Shown here: piece after piece, positions 39,946-51,500 of the stretch
Position numbering within the stretch: the first letter of the stretch is position 1
How the letters are laid out: each line of letters starts with the position of its first letter
Assembly: GCF_964204865.1 (NCBI RefSeq)
Contig: NC_135262.1
Coordinates: 7,812,001-7,876,000 of the forward strand
DNA: 64,000 nucleotides
Direction: 5' to 3'
Source: Styela clava
Taxonomy: Eukaryota > Chordata > Ascidiacea > Stolidobranchia > Styelidae
Program-made: the position numbers and the translations under genes
Notes under the pieces: model-generated
Seen by the model: only the letters and a program-made list of their open reading frames with translations
Told to the model about the DNA's origin: nothing
Databases searched by the model: none

Positions 39946-42821
39946 ATGAAAATTTTTGCTGTGTTTATGTTCTTAATTTCAGGTAGGAAATATATTTTTC
40001 AAATAGCGTTGTTTTTCACCGATTACAGTTCCAAAATGTAGTTTACTCATAATTAGATCACTTCAGCTCTTTTGAGAATATTTTTCTGTAAAAGTGTTAC
40101 CACGGAATGCTGCTGTATAAATTCATATTACTTTCTTTTTAGCCACTCATGCTGACAAGATTGTTGGGGGGACAGACGCGAGAGGACCAATCTCATACCA
40201 AGTACGACTCCAGTATGAGACAGGTAGCATTCGATGTGGGGGAACACTTATCCATCAAAATTGGGTTATGTCTGCTGCCCATTGTCAAGGAAGGTAATTG
40301 ACAATATTTATTCATCTTACGTAGTCAGTTCTGCAAGAGCCCACAAATTAAACAAACATTTAATCTGAAATGCGAGTCGCTCGTTTGTATGTACATTTTT
40401 TTTATGCGAATACAAGCATTATAAATGCAGATTTCTGGATGCCGTTTAAGTAGTCTGTGTGCTTCATATCCTATGTTTTATTTTGGATGGAAAAATATGA
40501 AAATGAAATACAAAAAGTTGAAAACGCAAATTATGATAAACAAATAACTTATGAAAAGATTTGTAAAGTCTACGGAAAGAGAAATCTATAAAGGCAACTG
40601 GAATAACAATTTTATGTTTTTCTGAAGTCGATTTTTATCACGGTGAAAGAAAGTTGTGGTATTTTATAATAAATATGTGTGGTATATTGAAAGTATATCT
40701 CCGGATTTTCAAAATCGCAGAGGTTTGATTATTAGAAAAAAAATAAAGGTAATGAACACACACATTATTCCGGATTATCAGAATACACGCTTGTTAACGA
40801 CAGCAAAAGATTTAGGTATCTTTAATGTTTTACTGAATAATCCACGTCAATAACGATATATTTTACTTTTTCGTACAATTTTTATTCAATAGACCAAACG
40901 AATGGAGTACTTGGAAGTTAGCATTTGGTTATTACGACGGGCTTCATGAAGGAGTTCATATACATGAAATAGCAGATCAAATTGCCCATCCAGAATACAA
41001 CTCCGGTACTACCGACAATGACGTTATGGTACTGAAAACGCACGGAACCGTTTTACTTTCCAATTCTGTTCAAGTCGCTGCCCTTCCTATGCACTATGAA
41101 GGACTTGACCTACCTGAATACGGATCTCCTTGCATTGTTAGTGGATGGGGAACTACCTCATCAGGAGGAAGTGAGTAAGAGTTTTTGCTTCATGCACATA
41201 ATGTAGTGAATCGTAAAAATACACCCAATAATGTATTTCGGTATTTCCACTGTTTTTTTTTATCATATAATTTAAAAAAAAACTCGACTCAACAACATTG
41301 AACCTTGTTAAAATAAGTATAAATTAAATGTGTGGTTTTCCAGTTCTTATTTATACCCTCGAATCAATACTACGCGAAATTAAAGTCTTTCAATGAAATG
41401 TATATAAAGGGATAAAATATTTATAACTTTTCAATTAATAATTCTATATTGTTACAGCTGTGTCAAAATATCTACAAGAGGTGACCGTATACGTCGTTCC
41501 AAATGCGGAATGTAACATTCCTTACACCGGCTCAATTACGACTGGAATGATGTGCCTTGAAGCTCCCGGAAAAGATTCGTGTCAGGTTTATATAAAATAT
41601 TTATCGATTTGATTTGTAAATTACGGTGTCTCCAAAATGTCGTGTCCCACGTGTACGTGTCCCACTTGTACCACGTGTCCTACTTGTTCCACGTGTCCCA
41701 CTGTACCACGTGGTACAAGAGGGATAAGTGGGACACGTGGGACAAGTGGGCAAGTATGACACGTGGGACAAGTGGGACACGACATTTTGGAGACACCCTG
41801 AAAATTATATAATATACACTAATATTTGTAATAAGGAGGTATTCTAAATATCACGTTCCAATATTGCCAATATTTTCATATCTTTTTGAAATAATCAGAG
41901 TATAGTTATTGATCCACTCATACATTGGCAATACAGATCGAATAAACATTTCAACGAGATAGCGATCAGAGACCGCCAACTTATCGATCTAGCGGCGTAT
42001 ATCTTTCGCTTTGGCTTAATAGCGACACCGCGTGTCCCATCACTAATTAATCAATAACTCGCCAATTATACGACCTAATTCATCCAAAATCGATAGGCTT
42101 CCGAGATATGATGAATGCACATGTAAAAATTGGAGCAGATTCAACTTCGCCTTCGTGGGATATTGCGTGTATCTAACAGACACACAAACAAACAGACAAA
42201 TACCTATCAACGTACAAGATCAAGATCGATAAGTAATCACAGGCTTGAACGGCGCAACTATACAGCGGCACGAAAAATACCAATTAAAAACAAAATAGCA
42301 ACACTCAAATATATGGACACCACGCCTGAATGAATAATATGGTCATCACAACGTCATAATTACTTCTGATCAAATGTTATGAGAATTGTGCCGAGATTCT
42401 GATAGAGTTATACTCAAGAGTTCATCAAAAATATATTGAAAATCCGAAATCTATTGGCCCGCTGGTTCCAATAAAAAACTACAACAATTTAGCAAAAACA
42501 CCGATACGAGCCAAACGCAAGGTTACTTGGCCAAGTCTAAACAAAGCGCAATATCCTCGCTGTTTACTTTTAATTAATATTTGAGTGACGTCGCGTTAGT
42601 AACGCATAAGATGGCATTCTCTTTCCGCCACACACGATATACTGACAGACTTTATTTAAATTTTACAGGGAGATTCTGGCGGCCCAGCTTTATGTGGCAA
42701 CACTGTTTCCGGTATTGTATCTTGGGGAATTGGATGTGCGTTAGACAGATTTCCTGGGGTATACACGCGTGTATCTCGCTACGTGAACTGGATTGTGGAA
42801 AATACAGATATTACAATGTAG
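39946..42821 (+). CDS. Secreted trypsin-like serine protease 2
   Basis: Exons 39946-39982, 40143-40293, 40893-41170, 41458-41585 and 42669-42821 encode 248 aa. Signal peptide [12 protein letters not shown], activation site ADK/IVGG (Lys18), triad His59 (SAAHC), Asp106 (DNDVMVL) and Ser201 (GDSGGP). Asp195 in DSCQGDSGG gives trypsin specificity. The first exon (37 nt) and third exon (278 nt) have exactly the lengths seen in the gene at 35254, and all intron phases agree, so this is a tandem duplicate. It differs by a four-residue shorter exon 2 to 4 loop set and a different C-terminus. A near-perfect hairpin element sits in its last intron. The AATAAA at 42847-42852 is the likely poly(A) signal. 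No clear TATA box was seen upstream. Confidence 0.93.
41625..41797. repeat. 173-bp foldback element of GTGTCCCAC-type repeats
   Basis: The first 26 bases (GGTGTCTCCAAAATGTCGTG...) are repeated perfectly inverted at the right end (...GACATTTTGGAGACACC). Between them, variants of GTGTCCCACTTGTACC run toward the centre and their complements run away from it, around the palindrome GTACCACGTGGTAC. The whole unit can fold into one long hairpin. It lies 39 bp inside the last intron of trypsin 2. Confidence 0.85.
41965..42210 (-). repeat. Dispersed repeat (inverted relative of 9640-9910)
   Basis: It carries the reverse complement of the blocks seen at 9640-9910: CATCACTAATTAATCAATAA, TTCATCCAAAATCGATAGGC, ATATGATGAATGCACATG and a CAGACACACAAACAAACAGAC run. 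It sits in the last intron of trypsin 2. Confidence 0.65.
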
Positions 42822-42846
42822 TTTGCTTCAAGTTTTGTTTCAGTGT

Positions 42847-42852
42847 AATAAA
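42847..42852 (+). terminator. Poly(A) signal of second trypsin
   Basis: AATAAA 26 bp after the stop codon. Confidence 0.65.
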
Positions 42853-43189
42853 ACACTCATTAGATGTATACTAATTTTGTCATTTATTGGGGATATAGCA
42901 ACACTGAAATTTTGAGATTAAAAGCAATTTTTCCAAAGTTATCAGATAACTTATTTAAATTAATCCAGTTTTGGACGTGATGGCTATGTGCGCTCCGGGA
43001 TTTGTTTCTATGATTGTTCAAACTCGGGTATACATCGATCTTGATTGCTGATGTAAATGAGGTAGATGTCAGAGAACATAACAATTCACATATTATACAA
43101 ACCAATTCAAATCTACTTCAGCATAACATTAGTGGACATACCGATCATTTCAATATTATGTTGTTTTTGACACAGAATAGGTCACCTAG

Positions 43190-43620
43190 TGGAAATCTTG
43201 AAAAAACGCTTTTATCTTTGATTACCGGACCAATTTATTCAAAATTGTCATTGGTTGAAGATGGAATTTTTCTCTAGAAGGGTATTACTTTTATTCATTT
43301 CAAATATTTCTGTTAGCTCTGTGGTATTAGTTTTTGTTTGCTATGACGTCAGCGAACGTTCTGCGGACGCATATGCTGGCACTCCTCCTCATGTTCTTTT
43401 GATCACTGCGCGGTGACTGTGAAACAAGAAACAACTCGTAACTGTCTCGTAAAGGCGGGGCTTGCAATCACTGTTATAACTGATGTCTTTGCTTGTCTTG
43501 GAATCGGTAAACGTGTCTATATATTTGAGCATAGCCCTCCTGTGTTGTTGTTGTTATTCTTTGTCACAGAAAAAAAAGCTTTTTTCTTCGATTACTGGAC
43601 CAATCGCTTTAAAAGTTTCC
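43190..43620 (+). repeat. Dispersed repeat, two partial copies (relative at 46540-46810)
   Basis: The blocks GATTACCGGACCAATTTATT, TGGTTGAAGATGGAATTTTT, TATTACTTTTATTCATTTCA, AAATATTTCTGTTAGCTCTG and TTTTGTTTGCTATGACGTCA recur in order at 46540-46810. A second partial copy of the first block (TTCGATTACTGGACCAATCG) follows at about 43586. Class unknown. Confidence 0.65.
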
Positions 43621-43685
43621 GTGCTTTAAGATTAAATCGTGTTAACACTATAATAAGACCAAGAAGCGCATTAATGACCTACAAC

Positions 43686-43858
43686 CAGTAGTGGGATTCA
43701 GCGGTTCGCACCGGTTCTATAGAATCGTCTTACAGAATTAAAATGTTATGAGATCAGCGAACCGGTTAGCATTACATGACTTTTTGTAACAGAACCGCCT
43801 CAAAATTCGAAATTTGTATGATGGAACCGGCTGACAAAAAATTTGAATCCCTCCACTG
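43686..43858. mobile_element. 173-bp hAT-like MITE with perfect 8-bp duplication
   Basis: CCTACAAC occurs exactly at 43678-43685 and 43859-43866. The ends CAGTAGTGGGATTCAGC and GAATCCCTCCACTG are inverted repeats with few mismatches. The interior repeats GAACCGG and CCGGTTC motifs. Non-coding. Confidence 0.88.
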
Positions 43859-45593
43859 CCTACAACCTGATGCAAAATTACGCTGATGATTTTTCAGCAC
43901 TACTACTTAAAATACCTCACGAACGAAGTTCACTTTATGTGAGTGGTCAACGCGAAAAATTCTCCAAAATAAGATAGAATAAAATTAATAACAAAAGTGC
44001 TTCCATGATAACCCACCTATAACGCAAACAGTGTATACAAAAAACGATCTTGCAGACGAGGTAGGCTTAGAAAATCACGTGTATTCCTATTATTGTTAGC
44101 AAAGGTTTCTACGTACTGATGTATGAATTTGTAATTCGTGATAACCTTTTTGACTTTGTGCGATAAAACGGCAATTTCGTTACCTATTATCTCATTTTTC
44201 CGCCCTGCAATTTTCGTCTTGAATTACATTCATTACAATTTAGTATGCGAGATAAAGTCAGGAAGCGATATTATTTTGACTGAAGTACTTTTGGCGGTTT
44301 ATGGTAGTGGCAGGATTTATAGAGGACTTTGAGGTTGAAAATTTGTTAAAACCAACGTTTGTTACGGAATAATCATCAACGTGTGGTGATAAAAAATCAT
44401 TTTCGGGGAGTTTGTCGCCAAAATTGAGTGCCAAAAATAACAGTATCGGAAATGCCATCACAATCATTTTAAGTTTAATTCGAGTATTCCCTTTTCAAGA
44501 ACTTTCTCTTTGTTTTCGAATTGTTTTAGGTCTCGTAATAACTGTTGTCGACTGACATTTTAATCGCTTATTTGTGGTGCACGTTCTAGCTTTATTCAAA
44601 GGTTCGGATAAGAAATTGCTTTGCGTAAATTTGCCTATAAAATTATTTCGGTTCGTAATCCTTTTTCGAGGCGTCAAATGACGACTAATAAGAACCCTTA
44701 TTTATCGACTGAACGATAATCGCATCCCTATCACAGATCGGAGCCATCCCACAATTTAAATAGTAGCAGAGAAATGAGGTAGTACCCGGTTAGTGTTACT
44801 GAAACTGTAGACCGCAATTTGATGTTTAATTGGATTATTTGTACAAAGCCCTCGCCACTTATGCAAAAAAATAAAATTTGAAACAAACACCGCCACGTTT
44901 TTTAAAAATTAGTACTTCTCTAGTTAGGATTAGAGTTGAGAATGATTTGAAAGTTTGAATTTCCAACGCATTATGCATTCCTATCTCTAACCCAAACCCT
45001 TAACTGGATAATTACTAACTTTCTTATTTTGAGCGTTGGCGGGGTGTTTATGGCAGGGGCTTTGTACGAAAGATCATTTTAATTTTTCTTTATTTTACCT
45101 GTCAGGTATGAAATTTAAGCTTCAACTATTTTTTTATGGCATACTCTTTTACTGAAACATTTCTTACTACCATTGGCTAATAACGTTCATTTATTTGCAG
45201 TAAGTGGCTTTCTGACTTCTTGAAAATGGTTGCGTTATATCATAATAATAATAAATTACTTACTTAAATTAGTATGAAGTATTATTAATGTAACGCCTAC
45301 TAAGCTTGCATGCTTGACATCTTCAGATTAGAACAAATGAAATGCGGTATGGGGGCGGTTTTTGCACATGTACGTGGTCAGTATAGCGTAGCGTTCGCGG
45401 ACGGATTCATTTGCTTTTTTAGATCGAAAGTTGTCCTTTTTGGTGGCTTCTAAACCAGGATTTTACTTTCAAACTATATATACATACATGTTGAATATAA
45501 ATTTTGACTTCCAAACTAAAAGTACGCATAGTTGAATCAATAACTTCTGGTTATTGTTGTTTTATCCAGATGTTTTATGGAATGATATATAAT

Positions 45594-48500
45594 ATGAGGC
45601 TGTTAGAAATACACTCAAACTATCTTGCTGTGATTGTGTTTGCTCAGATTCTATACGTCATGATCGAAGTTGGAGCTCAACATCAAAAAGTTTGGTCCGG
45701 TAACTACTAATTACATATTTGAATAAGTTTGATTGTGGGTATAGGCCAGTTTGTATACTTTAAAGAGAAAAGAAGTTCAATGTTTTATAATTTCGGTTTC
45801 TATTCGACGTTGATACTTTAATAGAAACTGCCTATTGACATGCTGTATTGCTGTGGAAGGGACTGTATTATGCAACTGTCGAACTGTGTATTACTATAAA
45901 AAATTTACTTGCAGATGAAGAAGAAACCGTTGAATTCTGGAATAAAAAAGCCCAAGATGATCTGGCCTTGGCTCTACAGAGAAATGAATTCTATGACGGG
46001 GTGGCACAGAACGTCATATTGTTTCTTGGTAACAAATATAACTAACTCGATTTCGGAAAAATAGTGCAAAGCTTCGCGATCTTCAAGTTTTTTTTTATAA
46101 ACATTTTGTCGCTAAAATTGTGTATATAAATCATAATAAAAATTTATATATGTACTGTATTCCGATTCGAAATTTCAATGTCGCTTTTCAATTTAGGCGA
46201 CGGAATGGGAATACCAACTATTACAGCTGGTCGAATTTTGAAAGGCCAGCTGAATGGCCAACTTGGGGAAGAATATGAACTTTCCATAGACAAATTTCCA
46301 AACGTAGGTTTATCCAAGGTATGTGTTAGCTTTACTAGTCATTTGTATCCGAAGTCTTGCCAGTTACTACGATTTAACTCGGAACCGTTATGCAGGCACG
46401 AGGGTATTGTTGCGTAAACAAGTGTTTGTATTCAAAACAGTAGTGGTTTGTCCATATTTGTTTTGCCGAAATAAAATACGATACTCGACAAGGCATTATT
46501 GGACACGTAGTGAACATAACGATCGTTTCAAAATTTTGTTGTTATTGTTATTTGTCTCCATCATTTTTAAAAAAATCGCTTTTCTCTTCGAATACTGGAC
46601 CAATTGCTTTGAAATTTTCAGTGGTTGAAGATAAAATTTTTCCCCAGAAGGCTATTACTTTTATTCATTTTAAATATTTCTGTTAGCTCTGTGAGATTTG
46701 TTTTTGTTTGCTATGACGTCATTAAACGAACTGCGGACATCGGACGCCATTTTGTGTCCTACTGTACTGCTTCGCTTGGTGTGAATATATTTGTAGACTG
46801 TGATCTGACGGTACGGTAAACCGTACTGTACTGCGAACAGACGTGTTGGGCGTAGCTCTCTTGTTAGTCATCATAAACACGTTGGATACTAGATACATTT
46901 TTTCCGCGTGGCATGTTTTTCTACGTAAATTCCGTAACATATCCTTTTTTTAAATGCAATTCATTCAATATTGCATTATTGTGTTCGGCTTACTTGGACT
47001 ACATGTATTATAGTGAAAATTGGTTTGCAGCCTGGCGCACATAATCCTGGTATTAAAAGCGCCATTACTTATAATAATAATATATGCACACATGGTAAAG
47101 ACACTTCATTCGACTATAAACAAAAGGCCCAACTGCGCTCTTAGTCGTATCGAAACCACAAATTGACGTCCTCAAATGCCAGCTAAACTATATACGCTAT
47201 GCCATCTTGTACAAAAACATACAACTGTATGTTTCAGTAACTATTCTACAGATTTACATTCATTTTTGTGTTCATTTCTTATTAGATCAGAGTCTGCAAC
47301 TTCACTTTTGAGTGAGTTTGCTTGCTTGATGTTTGTTTTACTTCTAATTTGTATTTTTAGACTTACTCAATAGATAGACAAACTACGGACTCCGCCGCGA
47401 CTGCGACGGCTTTTTTGTGTGGTATCAAATCTACCTGGGGAACTCTTGGTTTAGCCGGGAAAGCAAGAATGGGTGTTTGTGAGTCTGCAACAGGACAAGA
47501 AGTAAATTCAATCCTAATAGATGCGTACAATCAAGGTTTGTTGCTTTGTTGAATTTTAATTCTCGGCGCTCCAGAAGTTTGTGTACCAATATGGAGGTAA
47601 CTAACTTTGTTCGCCTACTTTACATCAAGTTGTGCTGGGGACTGAAACCTATGGGCAAGGGGTATATTCACTTAGCTAACACAGACAATCCCCGAACTCG
47701 TAATAAAACTAAAATAAGGAAAATCGGAACGCCAGCCAGCTCACTATATATATCCAATGTTTATTTCACTCACCTGAGATAAGTAGGCATGGCATCCTTT
47801 GCTAAATTTGTTCAAGTCAAGTTCCCAACTGCGTTGAATTTCCAACCGCATAAGTAGAGGATTTACGGACTAAAGAGACCTCGTAACCAGTTGAAACGCT
47901 ACCATTAGAAATACTGTATACAAGCTTTGTTATATATCTTGGAATGGCAAAAACCTTATCGTTGTAACTGTGCAACTTGAGTGCAAGTGTTGGCACGTTT
48001 TGATGACTACTCCTGTATCATAAACTAATTAGTACACGTATTTCATTCAACATTTGATTGCTGCATTTCCAGGAAAGTCTACCGGCATTGTTACAACCAC
48101 GCACCTCGTACACGCTACTCCAGCGGGTGCGTATGCTCATACGCCAGAACGAAACTGGTACAGTGACGCACAGTTGACGCAAAATGCGATCGACGGAGGT
48201 TGTACAGATATAGCCAAACAGTTCTATGAAAACTCTCATCAGATTACGGTATGTGAAGTAACAGGTGCAATGTTTTAGAATACTAATATTCGACCTGTTC
48301 ATTTTTATATCGAGATTGCCTTCCGGAACTTAAAACCTAAATAGGTTTAATATACTTCCATATGCAGGTTGCTCTTGGTGGTGGTAGGAAATATTTTCGG
48401 CCGAATAATATGCCTGATGTCGGGTATCCACAACATAACGGAACACGGCTTGATGGGAGAAATTTTGTGGAGGAATGGCTAGGAGACGCTGGTTCAGAAA

Positions 48501-51500
48501 GTAGAAGTTTTGTTTGGAATAAGCAACAGCTTGAAAAAGTGCAACCAGATTCAACGGACAGATTGTGGGGTAGGTAACGTTCCCCCAATATATCCTATAG
48601 GTATCAATAAATCATTTATTTTGGTTCTCTGACATAAACAATACAAAAAGTAAACAGACAAACAAAATGCAGAAATACCTGGGAGCTGGGAGACGGGCAT
48701 AACTTAAAAAATGTTAAAAAGTGTACAATGTACGTGCCCGCCCACCAAAAAGAACAAAACAAACATAGAAAGATTGTAGGGCACTCCTGAAGTATGCGCA
48801 CCAAGATGTCGTATAACCTGAACCTTAACCTGGTACACAACCAGATTTCAGGTTGTGCGCCATCTTGTTGTGCATACTTCAGGAGGTCCGATTGTAGAGT
48901 TGAAATGTGTCGAGCTTTAAAGATTCGCTCATCCCGGAAAACCTCGCTGAAACTGCTACACTTGAAGGCTTGATTTATGACAAATTTCCTTTGCTGTACG
49001 AACAACTTGGTATGGATGGTTGTCGATTCAGATTAAATTGTCAGTCAGATTAAATTAAGCGAATGTGTCAGATACAAACATACGTTTGAGCCTACTTCAT
49101 AAATTCAAGTAGGAGCGAGCTTGTAGTTTTCGATCTATCCCATCTTGCACTTAAAACTGACTTTATTTTGAACCTTGAACCAATAAATTAGCCTATGGTG
49201 ATAATAACGTTGTCATTTGTTAGCCCAATGCCTAATTCCATGGAGATTAGAAAAGTCTCGATAAGTGAATAGACAATTTTTTTATAAATTCCCAAAATTT
49301 AAAACTGTTTGCAGGCATGTTCCAGCCGAGTCATATGAATTTCGAAATCGATCGCAATTCAACAAACGAGCCGAGTATTTCTGAGATGGTGGAGAAGGCT
49401 ATCCAAATACTAGGCAAAAATCCAAATGGATATTTCTTGCTTGTAGAAGGGGGGCGAATCGGTATGTGTGTTGGAATTTTTCATTCCACCTCATCCCATA
49501 TTTAAAAAAAATATACTTTTTCATTTTTTTGTGTAGATCACGGTCACCACGACAGCAGCGCCATTGAGGTTCTACACGATATGGTTGCATTTGACGACGC
49601 AGTCGACAAAGCAACAGAAATGACTTCAGAATTGGATACTTTGATTGTCGTGACGGCAGATCATAGTCATACAATGAGTTTAGGAGGTTATGCTTTACGA
49701 GGAACCTCTGTTTTTGGTATGTATACATTTCGTGTGTCTAAAGTACAGAGATCAAGTTAATGTGTAATATTGAGTGTCCCGTTTCTTATATTTGCTGCTT
49801 AATTTCAGCTACAAGGTGTCGCTGACTAGATGACTCTATGAGTCTTTTCGCGACTCCGCGTAGAGTTCGCATTATTTGAGACCGCACGTAGAGTTCGCAT
49901 TATTTGAGACCTATATTATGAATTCCTATTCTACAGCTGTGAAACATGGAGTGGCGGAAAAAGTTCCGATTGCTCGAGATAAGAGAAAAGCTGTCAACAT
50001 GGCCATACCCAGACCTCATTGTTTACAAATGAAGTTCGAAAGAAATCATCCGGATGTGTTGGAAAAGGGACTGCGAGCGACAGCGAAAAATATTGTACTA
50101 AAAGGCGTTACAACTAAGCAAATCGTTAGTATAGCAGTAAGACCGTACCATACAGTCGATGTCACATGCCGCACTAGAGCAGAGATACTAACACTGGATA
50201 AATACCTGAAACAGCAAAATATAGCTGGATTTAAATGGTTTTTATACGTTGAAGAAAATACAACAGTGAATATATCATGGATTCCAGGGCATATTAAAAA
50301 ACAGCAACTTCGTTCTACATTGTTAGAATTTGTAAAAGAGTTGGATTCTGACATCCAGGAAGCAAAGGATGAAGATGGCATTTTAAATGGATGGATGTAT
50401 GTATCAGTGCCTACAAACCAAATTCAGCAACATCCCATACCAAGTTTCATCTATGTAGAAGGGTGCATGATATCTGTTAAATATCGCGGGCAGCAACAAA
50501 CATGTATGAAGTGTAATGAAGTTGGACACTTTAAATTCGAATGCCCAAAGCAAAATAGATTTATAAACCCTTTGAAAAAGCAAGACAGATTCACCGACAA
50601 ACAAACATTGATAAGAATAAATGATAAAACACAAAGTGAAGGATTGACCACTGATTACAATGATGAAAATGCAGTCAAGCGTGACCACCATAACAATGCT
50701 GATAACAGTACTCCAAGTGTTTTCACTTTAGCAGATTTTATGCCAACTACAGACGAACCTAATTCAAATGATGACAAAAGTGCTGGGTCGAACGATCGTG
50801 ACTTGGAGACTTCAAATACACCAATGGAGGTCAATGAACAATCTGGAGTTAAAAGATGTAGATCGCCTGATCAGAAAAAACATTTGGCAAATATTAGGCC
50901 AAGACTGGATAGCGTAAACGACATTGATATACCAAAATGTATTGTATGCGAAGACCAACTTGAAATAATGGACGACAACGCTAAAGAAGCTATCTGCTAC
51001 AACTGTGAAATCAGGTATGCCACTTACACCTTGTTGTAATGGTATTGGTGAAATATTGGAAAATGATGTTGCTAGGTGTACCACTTGTGAAAATTTATTT
51101 CTGAAGTGTTGTTGCTCTGCTTTGAACACCCTACCAGTGGAGAATGGTTTCGATAAATGCCATAGCGTAGGCTGTGGTAGCTACATAATGCATTGTCCTT
51201 GTGGTAGCGTTTCGTATACCGATGAATCTTTAGAATGCAGATGTGGAAATACTCTAAATGGCTGATATTAAATTGAAAATAGCCTCTTTAAATACAGGAG
51301 GTATACGAGAATATTCAAAAAGACGAGAAATTTTTTTGTTATTGAAGAAGAAGGGATTTAATCTTGTCTTCCTACAAGAAACACATAGCAAACAGAATGA
51401 CGAGAAACAATGGCTGAGAGAATGGGGTGGTTCTGGAATTTTTTGTAATTACTCGACCAATTCAAGAGGTTTGTGTATTCTATTCGGAAACAATATTTCA

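Larger units (their letters stand above)
42822..45593. other. Intergenic region between trypsin 2 and alkaline phosphatase
   Basis: Contains trypsin 2's short 3' UTR, two copies of a dispersed repeat (43190-43620) and a complete hAT-like MITE (43686-43858). A TATATATA stretch near 45474-45482 lies about 115 bp upstream of the phosphatase start codon and may be part of its promoter. A 69-codon minus-strand frame at 44258-44467 begins with a hydrophobic signal-like segment, but I cannot support it as a gene. Confidence 0.5.

Noticed and set aside
44258-44467. 69-codon minus-strand ORF starting with a hydrophobic, signal-peptide-like segment
   Set aside because: No homology, no clear promoter or continuing exon with good splice signals; left as intergenic.
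48616-49005. 129-codon minus-strand ORF in a phosphatase intron
   Set aside because: It runs across the palindromic MITE at 48780-48889 and has no motif; its length is explained by chance and the repeat.
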